Origin: Gammaproteobacteria bacterium
GTDB lineage: Bacteria > Pseudomonadota > Gammaproteobacteria > Legionellales > Legionellaceae
Direction: 5' to 3'
Assembly (NCBI GenBank): GCA_022600575.1
Contig: JAHZKF010000096.1
Location: forward strand, 1-32,602
DNA length: 32,602 nucleotides
Shown piece by piece: positions 24,631-32,602 of this stretch. The notes under the pieces are model-generated. The model searched no databases. It worked only from the letters and a program-made list of their open reading frames with translations, and had not been told where the DNA came from. Made by a program: the position numbers and the translations under genes. Position 1 is the first letter of the stretch; each line of letters opens with the position of its first letter.

Positions 24631-24992
24631 GGAAGTCTCCGAAAGCCAATGATTGGATCAGTAAAAGGGCCACTTTCGTTTGGGCTTGCGGTGATTTCTA
24701 AGCGTTCTATGTTTTTTAAGTGTGTAGGTGTTGCTTTCGCATGCCAAAACCATTTTTTATTAAATAACGTGATTTCTTGTGTGATGGTTTGACTTTTATC
24801 AAGTGGTGCCAAATTGAGTTGAATTAAAGTTAAACCTTGGGTTGTGGCAAGGTGTGCAAGTGTTTTATCACGCAGGCGCTGTGTTCCTTTTACGGTTTCG
24901 GCGGTTGTCAATAAAAGGGCTGTTAAGGCAATACTGATAATGGCAAGTGCAATTAAAACTTCGATAAGGGTAAAGCCATTTTTTTTGAGCAT
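24627..24992 (-). CDS. gspI: Type II secretion minor pseudopilin GspI
   Basis: 121 residues. Prepilin leader MLKKNG before FTLIEVLIALAIISIAL, with Glu at mature position 5; a short globular domain of beta strands follows (GTQRLRDKTLAHLATTQG region is GspI-like). GspI starts assembly of the tip complex with GspJ and GspK. It begins two bases after the gspH stop. Confidence 0.93.
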   Translation of the reverse strand: MLKKNGFTLIEVLIALAIISIALTALLLTTAETVKGTQRLRDKTLAHLATTQGLTLIQLNLAPLDKSQTITQEITLFNKKWFWHAKATPTHLKNIERLEITASPNESGPFTDPIIGFRRLP

Positions 24993-24994
24993 GT

Positions 24995-25477
24995 TTATCG
25001 GTTTCCACTTATTTTTTTAAGGGTGATTTTACCGTTATCTTGCGTATCAACTTGAATGATAGCGGATTTTCCAATTGCGCCAAAAGTAAGTGTGAAAGGG
25101 GTTATCTCACCAGATGCTTGAATGATGAAAGCATTTTTTTGAGAGGATTGGTGCAGTTGTAAATAGGTTTGAATTTTTTTAGGGAAAGCATGCATACCCA
25201 GTTCTGATGAGGTTGTTTTTTTCCACCGGTTAGGTGGTATAAAGCGTAATACTTGATAACCTGAAGGAAAGATTTGAACCTGATAAGGGGTTGCTTCTAA
25301 AATGGCATGGTAGCGAATCAGGCGTAGTTTGTGTGTAAAGCGCTCGGCTTCGGCTTCAATGCGTTGGCTTTCACCGAAGTCTCCAAATGCCATTAAAGCC
25401 ATACTGGCGGTGATGGCAAGAATGACAACCACCACCAGAATTTCGATTAAGGTGAATCCAGATTTACTGGTCCGCAT
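24995..25477 (-). CDS. gspH: Type II secretion minor pseudopilin GspH
   Basis: 160 residues from the ATG at 25477 (MRTSKSG then FTLIEILVVVVILA). Longer in-frame starts exist at 25498 and 25534 inside gspG, but they would give an abnormally long leader before the prepilin peptidase site. The start overlaps the gspG stop by 14 bp. The body, with PYQVQIFPSGYQVL, resembles the GspH fold. GspH joins the major pseudopilin to the tip complex. Confidence 0.9.
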   Translation of the reverse strand: MRTSKSGFTLIEILVVVVILAITASMALMAFGDFGESQRIEAEAERFTHKLRLIRYHAILEATPYQVQIFPSGYQVLRFIPPNRWKKTTSSELGMHAFPKKIQTYLQLHQSSQKNAFIIQASGEITPFTLTFGAIGKSAIIQVDTQDNGKITLKKISGNR

Positions 25478-25886
25478 TCCAGTTTCCGATTTCAGCATTG
25501 ATACCGTCGCCACCTGCTTGGCCGTTTGCACCAAATGTAAAGATATCTATTTCACCATGTTGTCCCGGATTCAAATAGAGATAGTCACGACCCCAAGGAT
25601 CTTTAGGTAAGCTTTTTAGATACGCTTTCCAATGTTGTGGTGCAGGTCTTGTGCTTGGTTTTGTCACGAGAGCTGAGAGTCCTTGGTCTGTGCTTGGATA
25701 AACACCATTATCAAGGCGATACAGTTCAAGTGCATTCTGTATGCCGAGCAAATCATGTTTGGCTTTAACTGCGCGTGCATCATCAGGGCGACTCATAATT
25801 TTAGGAACGACAAGTGATGCTAAAATGCCAAGAATGATCACGACGACCATGATTTCAATCAGTGAGAATCCACGTTGTTGTTGCAT
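25464..25886 (-). CDS. gspG: Type II secretion major pseudopilin GspG
   Basis: 140 residues. MQQQRG then FSLIEIMVVVIILG is the prepilin-peptidase site and helix. The body has the GspG hallmarks: LYRLDNGVYPSTDQGL, the 'DPWG-DY-Y--PG' motif and a calcium-loop-like FGANGQAGGDG. It polymerises into the pseudopilus that pushes substrates through the outer-membrane secretin. A GGAGG ribosome-binding site precedes the ATG, fitting its need for high expression. Confidence 0.96.
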   Translation of the reverse strand: MQQQRGFSLIEIMVVVIILGILASLVVPKIMSRPDDARAVKAKHDLLGIQNALELYRLDNGVYPSTDQGLSALVTKPSTRPAPQHWKAYLKSLPKDPWGRDYLYLNPGQHGEIDIFTFGANGQAGGDGINAEIGNWNADQ

Positions 25887-25915
25887 ATGCTAAACCTCCT
25901 ACGGTTCTAATTGAA

Positions 25916-27115
25916 CTAACTAACCAGTTGTTCCATTGAAAAAATCGGTAATAATGTTGCAAGTACAATAAATAAAATGACGCCTCCCATTAAAAGAATG
26001 ACCAAAGGTTCAAGTAAAGTTAATGCAGTGTCGATTAAACGACGAATTTCTTGGTCTAGATAGGTCGCGGCGCGTTCCATCAAAGGGGCTATTTGACCGC
26101 TTTTTTCACCACTGGAAATGAGGTGCGTTGCCATGGGCGTAAAAAAAGAGGTTTCAGCTAAGGCCTGACTGATGGGCATTCCTTCTTTGACACGCACGGC
26201 TGCCTGCTCAAATTTATCACGCATGATAACATGAGTGACAAGGCTTGAGGAAACACGCATGGTTTCGAGTACGCTAACGCCAGATGAAAAAAGGATTGCA
26301 AAGGTATGCGTATATCGTGCGACGTTTGTTGTAATAACAATATGTTTAACACCCGGAATACGCAGCAAAAACTGATGAAAGCGTGTTTTAAACGTTAGAT
26401 TTGTTAAAGCTTTTTTAAAGGCAATACCCGCTAAAAGCAAGAGCAGAGCTACATATAGACCAAATTGTTTAATGCCTTCGCTTAACATAATGAGGATATG
26501 GGTAGCCGCAGGTAATGTTTGTCCGCTGTCAGCAAATACACCGACAATTTTGGGGACTACAAATGCCAGTAAAAAACCGATAATGCTAACCGAAATAAAA
26601 AGCATCAAGCTTGGATAAATCATGGCTTGTTGCACTTTTTGGCGTATGGTTTGTTGGTGTTCTGTATAGTCAGCTAACTTTTCAAGGACGTTATCCAGGC
26701 GTCCGGTTTGTTCACCTGCAGCGACAGTCGCGCGGTAAAGTTCAGGGAATTGTGATGGGTATTCTTCTAAGGCTTGTGCGAGCCCGTAGCCCTCTAATAC
26801 TTTTGAACGAATGCCGATGACCAATTGGCGGATGGTCGGTTTTTGGGATTGTTCACTAACACCTTGCAATGCTTCATCGAGTGGAATGCCAGCGCTTAAA
26901 AGGGTCGCTAATTGACGGGTTAGAAGGGCTAAGTCTTGTGCTTTGAATTGACCTTTTCCTGCTGTTTTTCGTCTTTTGTTGGAAGAGGAAACCTCGGTTG
27001 GTATCAGGCCTTGTTCGCGAAGTAATTGCCTTGCATGACGAGCAGAGTCAGCTTCGATGATACCCTTTGAGGGGCTTCCTGAAGCTTTAAATGCATGGTA
27101 TTGATAAGCGCCCAT
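25916..27115 (-). CDS. gspF: Type II secretion inner-membrane protein GspF
   Basis: 399 residues, normal length. Two T2SSF domains (about 65-190 and 270-395), with the first carrying LTRQLATLLSAGIPLDEAL, membrane helices near 165-190, 210-235 and 370-395, and the second domain repeating the pattern (YTHTFAILFSSGVSVLE). GspF is the polytopic platform protein on which GspE acts to add pseudopilin subunits. First gene of the gspF-K run; no Shine-Dalgarno is seen before its ATG, and 29 bp separate it from gspG. gspC, D, E, L and M are not in the window. Confidence 0.95.
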   Translation of the reverse strand: MGAYQYHAFKASGSPSKGIIEADSARHARQLLREQGLIPTEVSSSNKRRKTAGKGQFKAQDLALLTRQLATLLSAGIPLDEALQGVSEQSQKPTIRQLVIGIRSKVLEGYGLAQALEEYPSQFPELYRATVAAGEQTGRLDNVLEKLADYTEHQQTIRQKVQQAMIYPSLMLFISVSIIGFLLAFVVPKIVGVFADSGQTLPAATHILIMLSEGIKQFGLYVALLLLLAGIAFKKALTNLTFKTRFHQFLLRIPGVKHIVITTNVARYTHTFAILFSSGVSVLETMRVSSSLVTHVIMRDKFEQAAVRVKEGMPISQALAETSFFTPMATHLISSGEKSGQIAPLMERAATYLDQEIRRLIDTALTLLEPLVILLMGGVILFIVLATLLPIFSMEQLVS

Positions 27116-27172
27116 AGGAAGATATCATTTTTTTTGGTAAATGGAGTTTAAACTATTGGGTTTCTTGTGTCA

Positions 27173-27196
27173 TTAAGGTAGACTGAAGAACCTTAA
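27173..27196. promoter_or_regulatory. Inverted repeat in the gspF-glnA divergent region
   Basis: TTAAGGT (27173-27179) is repeated in inverse as ACCTTAA (27190-27196) with a 10-bp spacer, in the 134-bp gap between the divergent gspF and glnA starts. Its symmetry and position fit a regulator-binding site, but the regulator is unknown and no clear sigma-70 or sigma-54 promoter can be placed nearby. Confidence 0.35.
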
Positions 27197-27249
27197 GATT
27201 GTCTTAATTATGAGGCTATTCTTACAAGTCAATTTTAGGGAGAGGGACG

Positions 27250-28659
27250 ATGGGAATCAATGTAGTACGTGATGCACTTGAGCATCACCAAGCCAAATTT
27301 GTAGATTTACGATTTACCGATCTACGCGGAAAAGAACAACACATTACGATTCCAAAAGAAGGGCTTGACGATGCTACGATTGAGTGTGGTAAAGGCATCG
27401 ATGGTTCGTCTTTTGAAGGATGGCAGCAAATACATCAATCTGATCTAATGCTTGTTCCTGATACCTCGAACATCATGGTCGATCCGTTTTATCAAGAAAA
27501 AACGATTTTTATTCGTTGTAATGTGGTCAATCCTAAAACCAATGAAGGGTATTCACGCGATCCACGTTCGATCGCGACGCGTGCTGAAGCCTATTTGCGC
27601 TCGACAGGCATTGCCGATACAGCTTATTTTGGTCCAGAACCTGAGTTTTTCTTGTTTGATGGTGTACGTTGGAAAACGGGCATGAGTGGTTCGCTTTATG
27701 AAATTGAATCAGAAGAAGCGCAATGGAACTCAGGCAAAGCAGTTGAAGGCGGTAATATTGGTCATAGACCACGGATTAAAGGGGGATACTTTCCAGTACC
27801 GCCAGTTGATTCATCACAAGACATTCGCTCAGCTATTTCAGATGTGTTGCAGTCTTTAGGGATGGTAGTCGAAGCGCATCACCATGAAGTGGCGACGGCT
27901 AATCAATGTGAAGTCGCAACGCGTTATAAGAAATTGTTGGATAAAGCAGACGACATGCAAATCCTTAAATACGTTGTTCATAATGTGGCACATAATTATG
28001 GAAAAACAGCAACGTTTATGCCAAAACCATTGGTGGGTGATAACGGCAGCGGTATGCATTGTCATCAATCCCTTGCAAAAGATGGTGTGAATTTGTTTGC
28101 AGGTGAAGGGTACGGCGGGCTTTCAGAAATGGCGTTGCATTATATTGGGGGTATTATCCATCATGCGCGCGCTTTAAATGCAATGACTAATCCAAGCGTC
28201 AATAGCTATAAGCGTCTGTTACCAGGGTTTGAAGCACCGATATTGCTTGCTTATTCAGAGAGAAACCGCTCAGCTTCTATTCGTATTCCATTGGTGTTCT
28301 CACCGAATGCACGTCGCATTGAAGTACGGTTCCCTGATTCACTTGCAAATCCATACATTGCGTTTTCGGCCATGATGATGGCAGGCCTTGATGGGATTCA
28401 ACGTAAGTTGCATCCGGGGGATGCGATGGATAGAAATTTATATGATTTGCCAAGCAGCGAGATTAAAGAAATCCCGCGTGTTGCAGGATCGCTTGAAGAA
28501 GCTGTTTCGCATTTGAAAAATGATTATGAATTTTTATTGCAAGGTGATGTATTCACTAAAGACTTTATTGATGCACATATTGAGTTATGTGAAGCAGATA
28601 TTATGTATCTGAGAAGCATGGTGCATCCAGCTGAGTTTGAGCTATATTACAGTAGTTAA
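27250..28659 (+). CDS. glnA: Glutamine synthetase type I, GlnA
   Basis: 469 residues, the standard GSI-beta length. ATP-dependent amidation of glutamate with ammonia, dodecameric and cytoplasmic. Conserved blocks: DGSSFEGW (about 51-58), [47 protein letters not shown] and EVRFPD. Tyr398 in NLYDLP is the adenylylation site, so activity is probably controlled by GlnE. A GGGAGAGGG ribosome-binding site lies just before the ATG. Transcribed away from gspF. Confidence 0.98.
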   Translation: MGINVVRDALEHHQAKFVDLRFTDLRGKEQHITIPKEGLDDATIECGKGIDGSSFEGWQQIHQSDLMLVPDTSNIMVDPFYQEKTIFIRCNVVNPKTNEGYSRDPRSIATRAEAYLRSTGIADTAYFGPEPEFFLFDGVRWKTGMSGSLYEIESEEAQWNSGKAVEGGNIGHRPRIKGGYFPVPPVDSSQDIRSAISDVLQSLGMVVEAHHHEVATANQCEVATRYKKLLDKADDMQILKYVVHNVAHNYGKTATFMPKPLVGDNGSGMHCHQSLAKDGVNLFAGEGYGGLSEMALHYIGGIIHHARALNAMTNPSVNSYKRLLPGFEAPILLAYSERNRSASIRIPLVFSPNARRIEVRFPDSLANPYIAFSAMMMAGLDGIQRKLHPGDAMDRNLYDLPSSEIKEIPRVAGSLEEAVSHLKNDYEFLLQGDVFTKDFIDAHIELCEADIMYLRSMVHPAEFELYYSS

Positions 28660-28680
28660 TTTGGAACAAAAAGTTCAAAT
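28659..28680 (+). terminator. Weak hairpin after glnA
   Basis: ATTTG(G)AAC pairs with GTTCAAAT (28673-28680) around an A5 loop directly after the glnA stop. No T-run follows, so termination would be inefficient. Confidence 0.3.
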
Positions 28681-28723
28681 TTAAAGCATTTGTTAGGCCT
28701 GCCGCTATAGTGATATATGTGGT

Positions 28724-28739
28724 GGGCCCCTTCGGGCTC
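28724..28739 (+). promoter_or_regulatory. GC-rich hairpin just upstream of the small gene's ribosome-binding site
   Basis: GGGCCC (28724-28729) pairs with GGGCTC (28734-28739) over a CTTC loop, one G-T wobble included. It ends two bases before the GAGGGGG ribosome-binding site (28741-28747) of the next gene. It is conspicuously GC-rich for the region; it could be a terminator without T-run or a translation-control element. Confidence 0.4.
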
Positions 28740-28751
28740 CGAGGGGGATGT

Positions 28752-29042
28752 ATGGAAATTATTTTTGATGGCAGACACGATGGTGAAGAAGCATCGGAGA
28801 GTCTAGCGAGTATTATTAAGTTGTTCAAAGAGCGTTATCAAATTGGCCAATTTCGTGAGATGCATTTATCCATTACTTTGGTGGATGATAAGGGCGAAGA
28901 TGTCGAGCTTATTGATAGTGAAACGAATCAGCCTTACCGCGTATTTGAAGTGTATCGCAGTCAAAAAGCGTACGCTTTTTCAAATGGTGTAAGACACCCC
29001 AGTTTAAAATTAGTGGTTGACAATACGCGTAATAATGAGTGA
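28752..29042 (+). CDS. Small conserved-looking protein of unknown function
   Basis: 96 residues from the ATG at 28752, selected because GAGGGGG lies five bases upstream; an in-frame ATG at 28710 would put the hairpin inside the coding region. No family recognised. The sequence is soluble and mixed alpha/beta: MEIIFDGRHDGEEA, a helix with IKLFKERYQIGQFREM, then alternating strands (LSITLVDD, ELIDSETN, YRVFEVYRS). It follows glnA by 92 bp and precedes the 1124-residue gene by 37 bp on the same strand. Confidence 0.65.
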   Translation: MEIIFDGRHDGEEASESLASIIKLFKERYQIGQFREMHLSITLVDDKGEDVELIDSETNQPYRVFEVYRSQKAYAFSNGVRHPSLKLVVDNTRNNE

Positions 29043-29079
29043 TATAAAGCCTTAATTCATTTCATTCAAGGACGAATGA

Positions 29080-32000
29080 ATGGCCATTAGTACAGCAAGT
29101 TTAACACCAGAAGCCCGTCAATGTGTGGAGCAAGCACTTCGTACGGCTGCCGCAACCGTTGATATCACCAAAAAGCCAGAAGATATTACAAAATATGTGG
29201 GAAGAGAATTAGAGCGCGTTATTAGTAGCGAAGCCGGTGGTTTTATTGATTCTTTAAAAGATAAAGAAAATGCAGCTGCTGTGATAACAGTGGCTTTTGC
29301 AGGGATTGCAAAGCTGGTTGCTTCAATTCATCAGGGTGTTAGTACGGTTAAAGAAAAACGAGGCAATCTGCGCGATCAATTGAAGATGAATAGTTTTGTA
29401 TTTATTGTGCCTGATGATGAAGATAGTCTAAAAGACGAACAAAGATTCATTAAAGAATTTATTGATTTAATTGAAGATTCGGGGCTGGACGATCTGCAAT
29501 CTTTATTAGGTGTTCGTTCATTGCCTCCGGAAAAAAGGGGGGATCCTACCACTTACTGTGTGTTTCCTTTTTCTGATATGGACACAGGAGCCATGGATGA
29601 AGCCTCAAATACAGAAGCCCTTGATAATACCCGCAAGGAAATGCATGCACATATCAGAACAAGATTGTCGATTTTACGCAAGCAAACTGCAAAGCGATTT
29701 AAAGAGGGTAATTGGTTTATTCATTTATTTAAGTCACAAGTTTCTGAACGTGATAATTATTTAAATGATTATAATCAAGAACTGTTCATGTTGACGGCTA
29801 TTTCTAATTTGTTATGGAATCTTCAGCATCCAATGAATGCAACAACAAAAAGGCGTTTATCATCAAAAGATTGTATAGCTCTCTGCAAAAAAATAGATAA
29901 ATTTCTAACGACTATTTTAGCGGCTAACTCAGCGCCACGTTTAAAAGAAAATGCGAAAACACCTTGGGCCGATTATGTCAGTACCACAAGAATTTTAGTT
30001 CGAGATCTTCAACGAGCTTATGAAATTGAAAAGTTAAAAGAGTTTCCTATTTCAAGTTTATCGGTTCATGCACGCGAAACAGTAAAGATGACAACAAGGG
30101 CTTTGTTTGAATTACTTTATCAAGATCAGGATGGCGCATCGGACAAACAGCGAGATGATCCTAAAACAGCAGACAGGTTGGTTGAAATATTAAGAAATTT
30201 AAGACGATATCTGAGTGAAAATTACAATATTTTAACGCCATTTAGGGCATTTGTAGCACATCTTCCCGATGATGAAGGCCTTAAAGCGATTTTAAATCCA
30301 AGGCCTGAGACTTTAATTGATATTTTAATTATTTTTTCGCACCTTCCAAGAGTAGAAAGGCTTCGTTTAAGGGCAGAATTAAAAGCACAAGAAGACGGGG
30401 GAGAAGAAAATTCAGGCCGATTTTTACGTGAACTAGAGAGCTTTGATGATGGATATATCAGGACATTAAATCATGTTTTAAAAAAGAAGGACCAAGCCGG
30501 TTTAAGAACAAGAGAAGCACGTGCACATTTAATAGGAAGGCGCCTAACGCCCTGTTTAGCGCTTTTAGCTGATGCTTTTAAGGTAGATGTTGATACAACA
30601 GAGAGTTATCAGTTAGCACTTGATTCACAAGAGAGCTCGGAGGGTTCAGATAGCTCGAAAGGGACAAGCATTTCTGTTCAAAATACAGGCGAATATCAAG
30701 TGGCCATGATTAACAGAGATAATCGTGCTTATGTACAAAAAGAAGCAGAGATAAATGCTGTGCAGGGTCAAGATGTATCGGTGAGTCATGATAAACCTTA
30801 TTTTTATTGGTCTGTTTCCCCTTTGTTAGATGCCAGAAAAAGCTTCGGTCATAAAATTAATAAGTTACCACCAAGTGGTGACAAAATGGCAGGGATTGCA
30901 GAACTGATAGAAGAAGTAGCAGGACTCATTAATACGTACCGACACGTGTTACAAAATGAAGATTTTAAAATTTTTTTAACGACGTTAATTGCTGATGTAC
31001 GTGAAGTGCAGCTTGAATTTAAAAAGATGTTTCAAAATGCTGATAAAGCCATTTCAAGAGATGAAAGTGTAGATGATCAACTCAGATGTAATCTCGTTGA
31101 AATTATAGATAAGTTAGGGGAGAGTTTGGAGGCGTTTGAGACAGCGGCCATAGGTGTTGCTAATGTGATTGCAGATCCAGATTTTGCAAGAAAAAAACGT
31201 GAAGAGTTTATGGCAAAACTTGATTTTATCGATGAAAAGTATTTTACGGTTTTTGGTAGAATCAGTGATATTAAGACTATTTTTTTCAAAAATAGGGGGT
31301 GCACTTATGCTCGACTTACAGGGGCACTCTTGTCGTCTGATTCACCCCGTCGGTCTCCATTACCAAGGTTTGACTCTGCAAAACATAAAGCCTCTCCATC
31401 TGAAGGAAGCCTGTTTAATGAGCCAAGGCAAGGGTTATCGTTAAACAATATTTCTGTAGGGAGTCTTGATAAACAACAAGAATTACAAGCGTTGTCTCTT
31501 ATTAGCTTAATCGATGTTTGTTATGAATCAATTCCTTATTTACGAAAATCAGGTGCTAAAGGAACCTTTTTAAAGACTTTGAAGAAAACAATTGAAACGC
31601 GTAGTGAACAACGTTATTGGTTTACGGTGGCAGAGTTAAAAATGCATATTACAGACATTGTGACGATGATTATACAGGATCGAAAGAAGAAGTTTGGAGG
31701 AGTAAAATCAGAAAATGATAAGCATACCTTAACACAGGCTTTGATTCGGGCTGTAAAAGATAAAAAAGTGAATTTGGTATTGCCTATTGCAGAGATTTTT
31801 TTTGAAAATAAACCGTTATTAAAATTAACAAATGCCGATATGATTAATGGGTTTGCTTCGCCGCCTAAAGCTATATCATCTGCTCCCAGCTCATCAAGAA
31901 AGTACTTTAGGACAATTTCAAGAAGATTTTCGAGCCTACCATTTGATTTTCAATTAGATTCTTTTTCGTTAGGTGTGATGACTAAGGAAAAAGAGTTAGA

Positions 32001-32454
32001 AGCATTTTCGCTGATTGGTTTAATTGATGTCTGTCATGATTCAATGTCTTACTGGAGTCAATGGGGGCATAAAGGCAAATTATTACAAAGTTTAAAGAGG
32101 CGGGTTGAAAAACGTATTGAGCAGAATGACCCACTTACACCGGTTGATTTAAAACGTTATGTTCTTGATTTAGTACGGGTGGCTTCAAGTTATCGACAAA
32201 CGTGGTTTGGATTTTTACAAGCAGAATATACGGGTGCAAAGTCAACGAAAGCTTTAATTAAAGCGGTACGAGATAAAAAAGTGAATTTAGTGTTACCGCT
32301 TGCCGACATTATTTTTGGGGATCGGGATTTGGATTTATCGAAATTGAGTGATGCTAACATTGCCAAGCGTTTTAGCACTTTGCGTGCATCAGAAGATTGG
32401 GAGTTTGCAGAAGATGAAATTTTGCAACAGAATTTTATGTGTTCTCAGTTTTAA
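29080..32454 (+). CDS. Unknown 1124-residue protein with a duplicated C-terminal module; candidate effector
   Basis: No family recognised. AAGGA lies about seven bases before the ATG. No signal peptide; one moderately hydrophobic helix near 66-84 (AVITVAFAGIAKLVASI). The bulk is helical and charged, with a serine-rich break at 514-532. Two copies of a module of about 135 residues occupy 790-925 and 962-1099, offset by exactly 171 residues: ELQALSLISLIDVC / ELEAFSLIGLIDVC and AVKDKKVNLVLPIAEIFF / AVRDKKVNLVLPLADIIF. Serine/proline-rich linkers precede each module. No catalytic motif is seen. Large, multidomain, linker-separated and without known homologues by eye, it fits the profile of a secreted effector, but that is inference only. 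The gene ends at 32454, and I see no gene after it. Confidence 0.75.
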   Translation: MAISTASLTPEARQCVEQALRTAAATVDITKKPEDITKYVGRELERVISSEAGGFIDSLKDKENAAAVITVAFAGIAKLVASIHQGVSTVKEKRGNLRDQLKMNSFVFIVPDDEDSLKDEQRFIKEFIDLIEDSGLDDLQSLLGVRSLPPEKRGDPTTYCVFPFSDMDTGAMDEASNTEALDNTRKEMHAHIRTRLSILRKQTAKRFKEGNWFIHLFKSQVSERDNYLNDYNQELFMLTAISNLLWNLQHPMNATTKRRLSSKDCIALCKKIDKFLTTILAANSAPRLKENAKTPWADYVSTTRILVRDLQRAYEIEKLKEFPISSLSVHARETVKMTTRALFELLYQDQDGASDKQRDDPKTADRLVEILRNLRRYLSENYNILTPFRAFVAHLPDDEGLKAILNPRPETLIDILIIFSHLPRVERLRLRAELKAQEDGGEENSGRFLRELESFDDGYIRTLNHVLKKKDQAGLRTREARAHLIGRRLTPCLALLADAFKVDVDTTESYQLALDSQESSEGSDSSKGTSISVQNTGEYQVAMINRDNRAYVQKEAEINAVQGQDVSVSHDKPYFYWSVSPLLDARKSFGHKINKLPPSGDKMAGIAELIEEVAGLINTYRHVLQNEDFKIFLTTLIADVREVQLEFKKMFQNADKAISRDESVDDQLRCNLVEIIDKLGESLEAFETAAIGVANVIADPDFARKKREEFMAKLDFIDEKYFTVFGRISDIKTIFFKNRGCTYARLTGALLSSDSPRRSPLPRFDSAKHKASPSEGSLFNEPRQGLSLNNISVGSLDKQQELQALSLISLIDVCYESIPYLRKSGAKGTFLKTLKKTIETRSEQRYWFTVAELKMHITDIVTMIIQDRKKKFGGVKSENDKHTLTQALIRAVKDKKVNLVLPIAEIFFENKPLLKLTNADMINGFASPPKAISSAPSSSRKYFRTISRRFSSLPFDFQLDSFSLGVMTKEKELEAFSLIGLIDVCHDSMSYWSQWGHKGKLLQSLKRRVEKRIEQNDPLTPVDLKRYVLDLVRVASSYRQTWFGFLQAEYTGAKSTKALIKAVRDKKVNLVLPLADIIFGDRDLDLSKLSDANIAKRFSTLRASEDWEFAEDEILQQNFMCSQF
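31447..32376 (+). repeat. Intragenic duplication of a 135-codon module
   Basis: Two units, 31447-31854 and 31963-32376, encode homologous segments separated by a serine-rich linker. The alignment offset is constant at 171 codons across the unit (513 bp), so no indel has accumulated between the anchor motifs. DNA is diverged, the protein less so. Confidence 0.75.
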
Positions 32455-32558
32455 AATAGAGCTCTTGCATAACTTCTCACCTTACGCACTTCAAATAACG
32501 CCGTCATTGCTGCATAGGTTACATAATTCGTTGATAAAGTACGGTACAATTTTGAAAC

Positions 32559-32602
32559 TGTCGTTGCGAAAACTGCAAGCGTAGCGCCGCAGGATGAAGC
32601 AA
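32559..32602. repeat. Probable dispersed chromosomal repeat, cut by the window edge
   Basis: From 32559 the sequence TGTCGTTGCGAAAACTGC, then AGCGTAGCGCCGCAGGATG and AAGCAA, resembles the widespread 'GTCATTGCGAGGAGCGTAGCGACGAAGCAATCC'-type intergenic repeats of Coxiella, Rickettsia and other proteobacteria. The TTGC and GCAA ends are inverted. The right end is outside the window. The gap 32455-32558 holds no gene. Confidence 0.45.

Noticed and set aside
27116-27249. Sigma-54/NtrC control of glnA
   Set aside because: No TGGCAC-N5-TTGC promoter is visible; only an inverted repeat of unknown meaning remains.
1-32602. CRISPR array
   Set aside because: No regularly spaced short direct repeats occur; the only periodic repeats are long, coding and diverged.

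Overview
The window looks like a chromosomal segment of an AT-rich gammaproteobacterium, most likely a host-associated member of the Legionellales or a close relative. This is inferred from gene content: MutH, an operon-borne BioH, a free-standing gspFGHIJK block beside glnA, fmdB next to a DUF502 gene, an IS1111-type transposase remnant, an ankyrin-repeat protein and several very large proteins of unknown family. No rRNA, tRNA or CRISPR array is visible.

Layout. 1-909: a decayed mobile-element zone. It holds the first codons of a probable DUF559 gene, a CCCTCTCCC-type palindromic repeat, a truncated IS110/IS1111 transposase and that element's structured right end. 910-4221 (-): a superfamily-1 helicase fused to C-terminal ankyrin repeats. 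4264-9025: a complete-looking late biotin pathway, bioB-bioF-bioH-bioD (-) diverging from bioA (+), with a BirA-type operator in the 81-bp divergent gap; bioC is absent. 9081-11233 (+): two adjacent paralogous unknown proteins; the first carries what looks like a zinc-dependent deaminase core (HAE and CxxC). 11386-17117 (+): a probable housekeeping operon, fmdB, DUF502 membrane protein, large MscS-family channel, mutH, mltA. 17357-20338 (+): an unrecognised 993-residue protein with three tandem repeats of about 135 residues. 20340-27115 (-): type II secretion gspF-G-H-I-J-K running straight into the arginine-catabolic genes astD-astB. 27250-28659 (+): glnA, followed by a 96-residue unknown and an 1124-residue unknown with a duplicated C-terminal module. 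The window ends in what looks like dispersed-repeat sequence.

How it fits together. The conserved blocks supply biotin, cell-wall turnover, osmotic protection, mismatch repair, pseudopilus assembly and nitrogen metabolism. Between them sit four large proteins of unknown or eukaryote-like architecture plus small companions, each apparently with its own promoter. This alternation of core operons with large accessory proteins is typical of genomes rich in secreted effectors. No secretion signal can be proved from the sequence, so effector status is an inference. The strongest candidates for something undescribed are the deaminase-like gene pair (9081-11233) and the helicase-ankyrin fusion (910-4221).
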